Source: Frankiaceae bacterium (GTDB lineage Bacteria > Actinomycetota > Actinomycetes > Frankiales > Frankiaceae). Taken from it: a stretch of DNA of 7,139 nt. The translations under genes were made by a program, and so were the position numbers. This document shows positions 5,569 to 7,139 of this stretch, in pieces (within the stretch, counting starts at the first letter, position 1; every line of letters starts with the position of its first letter). The notes under the pieces were generated by a model that saw only the letters and a program-made list of their open reading frames with translations, had not been told where the DNA came from and did not search any database. The stretch lies in contig JAVEDQ010000044.1 of the NCBI GenBank assembly GCA_030840885.1, positions 1 through 7,139 on the forward strand. The letters are read 5' to 3'.

Positions 5569-6057
5569 TCAGCTGTCCACGGGCACCCGGCCCTGCTGGG
5601 TCCACCCGGGCGCACGTGACTCGACGGCGAGGTCGCGATTGTGCACCGGCTCGCCGCAGGTGACACAGATCGTGCCGGCGACGAGCGGATGGTCGTGATG
5701 CCGGATCACCAGGGGCGTTTCGATGGCTGCCCAACGGTCGCCCCACGTCCGTAGCGCGTGCAGGACGGGCTGCAGGTCACGACCCGACTGGGTCAACCGG
5801 TACTCGTAGCGGACCGGCCGTTCCTGGTAGGGCTCCCGAACCAGCACCCCGGCGTTCTCCAGGCTGCGCAGCCGCGTGGTGAGGATGTCGCGCGGGGCAC
5901 CGGTGTTCTCGGCGATGCGGTCGAACCGCCGGTTGCCGAGGAAGACCTCGCGCAGCACCAGCAGCGCCCACTTCTCCCCCACCACCTGCAACGCGTTCGC
6001 GACGGAGCAGGGCCGGCCGGGGACGGGACGTCCTGTGATCGGCGACTCGGTGCTCAT
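5569..6057 (-). CDS. HxlR-family winged-helix transcriptional regulator
   Basis: This 162-residue protein has the standard HxlR layout: an N-terminal cysteine (Cys17), then SVANALQVVGEKWALLVLRE, a recognition region with FDRIAENTGAPRDILTTRLRSLE, and the wing VRYEYRLTQSGRDL followed by VLHALRTWGDRW. After residue 115 there is a tail with a His-rich HHDHP segment and a CVTC pair (Cys131, Cys134), as in HxlR members with a small metal-binding-like end. Such proteins are dimeric DNA-binding repressors or activators, often sensing oxidants or electrophiles through cysteine. The ATG at 6057 is chosen because the fold starts soon after. An in-frame TTG at 6120 would extend it by 21 residues but sits inside a perfect palindrome. 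The only Shine-Dalgarno-like run (AGGGA) is 1 nt from the ATG, poor spacing. It diverges from the thiolase gene and probably controls it and itself. Confidence 0.92.
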   Translation of the reverse strand: MSTESPITGRPVPGRPCSVANALQVVGEKWALLVLREVFLGNRRFDRIAENTGAPRDILTTRLRSLENAGVLVREPYQERPVRYEYRLTQSGRDLQPVLHALRTWGDRWAAIETPLVIRHHDHPLVAGTICVTCGEPVHNRDLAVESRAPGWTQQGRVPVDS

Positions 6058-6065
6058 GTCCCTAG

Positions 6066-6080
6066 GTTGCCATTTCCAAC
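6066..6080. promoter_or_regulatory. Candidate HxlR operator, proximal copy (GTTG-N7-CAAC)
   Basis: GTTGCCATTTCCAAC has the same half-sites and the same 7-nt centre as the palindrome at 6107-6121. It lies 9-23 bp before the HxlR start codon, downstream of the proposed minus-strand promoter, where a bound dimer would block transcription of the regulator's own gene. Binding by HxlR is inferred from position and symmetry. Confidence 0.5.
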
Positions 6081-6091
6081 TCAGGCGCGCT

Positions 6092-6120
6092 AGTCTTGAC
6101 AGCAGGGTTGGATTGTCCAA
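6092..6120 (-). promoter_or_regulatory. Possible promoter of the HxlR gene
   Basis: On the minus strand TTGGAC (6120-6115) is followed after 17 bp by AAGACT (6097-6092), a spacing typical of the main sigma factor. The -35 match is TTG only and the -10 match is weak. It would give a leader of about 25-30 nt and places the distal palindrome over the -35 and the proximal one just after the start of transcription. Confidence 0.35.
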
Positions 6121-6123
6121 CCC
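6105..6123. promoter_or_regulatory. Candidate HxlR operator, distal copy (perfect 8-3-8 palindrome)
   Basis: GGGTTGGA-TTG-TCCAACCC is a perfect inverted repeat with 8-bp arms, placed 20 bp before the thiolase ATG and upstream of the divergent HxlR gene. Its core is GTTG-N7-CAAC, repeated at 6066-6080 with centres 41 bp apart, close to four helical turns. This is the expected architecture for a dimeric repressor controlling both genes. Confidence 0.65.
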
Positions 6124-6132
6124 GAGTGAGTC

Positions 6133-6138
6133 GAGGAG
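6133..6138 (+). promoter_or_regulatory. Ribosome binding site of the thiolase gene
   Basis: GAGGAG lies 5 nt before the ATG at 6144, a strong site that fixes the thiolase start. Confidence 0.8.
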
Positions 6139-6143
6139 ACGCC

Positions 6144-7139
6144 ATGCGCGACGCCGTCATCGTGGAAGCCGTCCGGACCCCGGTCGGCAAGGGCAAGCCG
6201 GGCGGCGCGCTGTCGGGCGTGCATCCGGTGGAGCTGTTCGCCGAGAGCCTGCGGGCCGTCGTCGAGCGCAGTGGCATCGACCCGTCGTCCATCGACGACG
6301 TCATCGGCGGTTGTGTCGACCAGGTCGGCGAGCAGGCGATGAACACCACCCGCTGGGCCGCGCTGTCCGCGGGCTACCCCGAGTCGGTGCCCGCCACCAC
6401 CATCGACCGGCAGTGCGGATCGTCGCAGCAGGCCATGCACTTCGCCGCCCAGGGTCTCATTGCGGGTGCGTACGACATCGTGGTCGCCGGCGGCGTGGAG
6501 AGCATGAGCCGCGTGCCGATGTGGTCCAACGTCCCGGCCGGCGTCGACCCCTTTGGTCCCGGCATTGCCGCCCGCTACCCGGACGGCCTCGTCCCGCAGG
6601 GCATCAGCGCCGAGCTGATCGCGGCGAAATGGGGCCTCACCCGCCGTGAGCTCGACGCCTTTGCGGCCGAGAGCCACGCCCGCGCCGCCGCCGCCACGAC
6701 GGAGGGACGCTTCGCCGCCGAGATCCTGCCCCTGAAGGTGCCGAATGCCGAAGGGGGTCTGCGCGAGGTCACCGCCGACGAGACCATCCGCCCCGGCACC
6801 ACGGTGGACACGCTCGCCGGGCTGCGACCCGCCTTCGAGAACGCGGAGGTCGGCGCCCGGTTCCCGCAGATCGGCTGGTCGGTGACGGCGGGCAACGCGA
6901 GCCCGATCAACGACGGCAGCGCCGCCCTGCTAATGATGACCAGCGAGAAGGCACGCCAGCTCGGCCTCACCCCGAAGGCGCGCGTCACCAGTTTCGCGGT
7001 GGCGGGCGACGACCCGCTGCTCATGCTCACGGCGATCATCCCGGCGACCCGCAAGCTGCTCGACCGGGCCGGGCTGACCCTCGACGACATCGATCTGTTC
7101 GAGGTCAACGAGGCCTTCGCCAGCGTCGTCCTTGCCTGG
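6144..7139 (+). CDS. Acyl-CoA thiolase (FadA6-like), 3' end missing
   Basis: The frame is open from ATG 6144 to the window edge: 332 residues of a thiolase normally about 385-400 long. Thiolases cleave 3-ketoacyl-CoA with CoA, or condense acyl-CoAs. Visible features: the start AVIVEAVRTPVGKG, the GGCVDQVGEQ segment near 54-63, nucleophile Cys91 in DRQCGSSQQ, VAGGVESMSRVP, and NEAFA at 322-326. The His and second Cys active-site motifs (GHP, CxG) fall beyond the edge. The combination GALSGVHPVEL, DRQCGSSQQA and SAELIAAKWGL resembles, from memory, mycobacterial FadA6, a thiolase of the late steroid C/D-ring pathway, more than acetoacetyl-CoA thiolases. That subfamily call is inference. The gene diverges from an HxlR regulator with two palindromes between them, suggesting regulated catabolic use. 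A TTGACA hexamer (6096-6101) may be its -35, but no good -10 follows. Confidence 0.93.
   Translation, partial: MRDAVIVEAVRTPVGKGKPGGALSGVHPVELFAESLRAVVERSGIDPSSIDDVIGGCVDQVGEQAMNTTRWAALSAGYPESVPATTIDRQCGSSQQAMHFAAQGLIAGAYDIVVAGGVESMSRVPMWSNVPAGVDPFGPGIAARYPDGLVPQGISAELIAAKWGLTRRELDAFAAESHARAAAATTEGRFAAEILPLKVPNAEGGLREVTADETIRPGTTVDTLAGLRPAFENAEVGARFPQIGWSVTAGNASPINDGSAALLMMTSEKARQLGLTPKARVTSFAVAGDDPLLMLTAIIPATRKLLDRAGLTLDDIDLFEVNEAFASVVLAW

Noticed and set aside
6096..6124. TTGACA at 6096-6101 as a complete thiolase promoter
   Set aside because: The hexamer is a perfect -35, but at 16-18 bp spacing the sequence (around AACCCG) bears no resemblance to a -10, so only the -35-like element is noted.
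5876..6649. Plus-strand open frame across the HxlR gene, operator region and thiolase start
   Set aside because: It reads Arg/Gly-rich sequence out of frame with the thiolase, whose frame carries Cys91 and NEAFA.
1..7139. Search for CRISPR arrays, tRNA or rRNA genes, insertion-sequence ends and attachment sites
   Set aside because: No regularly spaced repeats, RNA gene signatures, transposase motifs or flanking terminal repeats were seen by eye.

Overview
The window comes from a high-GC actinobacterium. Codon third positions are overwhelmingly G or C, GTG is used as a start, Shine-Dalgarno sequences are strong, and it carries an actinobacterial L,D-transpeptidase lipoprotein and a PAC2-family protein. 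The protein styles fit Pseudonocardiales or a relative, but that placement is inference from memory. Nine protein-coding features are supported, counting one probable broken gene. No tRNA, rRNA, CRISPR array, transposase or insertion-sequence end was seen.

Left part (1-3359). This looks like ordinary chromosomal housekeeping DNA: the 3' end of a spermidine-synthase-like gene, a complete L,D-transpeptidase lipoprotein gene (cell-wall 3-3 cross-linking), a short convergent gene for a disordered 93-residue protein, and a PAC2-family gene. The last two diverge from a 209-bp spacer holding three inverted repeats, one with a perfect 12-bp stem, and a duplicated copy of the PAC2 start-codon neighbourhood.

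Middle part (3360-5391). A spacer with a frameshifted, coding-like remnant leads into a two-gene operon: an acetamidase/formamidase-family hydrolase and, 25 bp downstream, a short-chain dehydrogenase/reductase (SDR). The SDR has unusual residues at two otherwise conserved positions. Together they look like a small catabolic cassette whose substrate cannot be read from sequence.

Right part (5392-7139). After a 177-bp convergent spacer, an HxlR-family repressor gene on the minus strand diverges from a thiolase gene that runs off the window. The thiolase resembles the FadA6-like acyl-CoA thiolases known from steroid-ring degradation. The 86-bp region between them holds two GTTG-N7-CAAC palindromes with centres 41 bp apart, a convincing candidate operator pair for the repressor.

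Nothing here amounts to a clearly new biological system. The best leads are the twin operators, the structured PAC2/small-protein divergent region, and the broken gene just upstream of the amidase.
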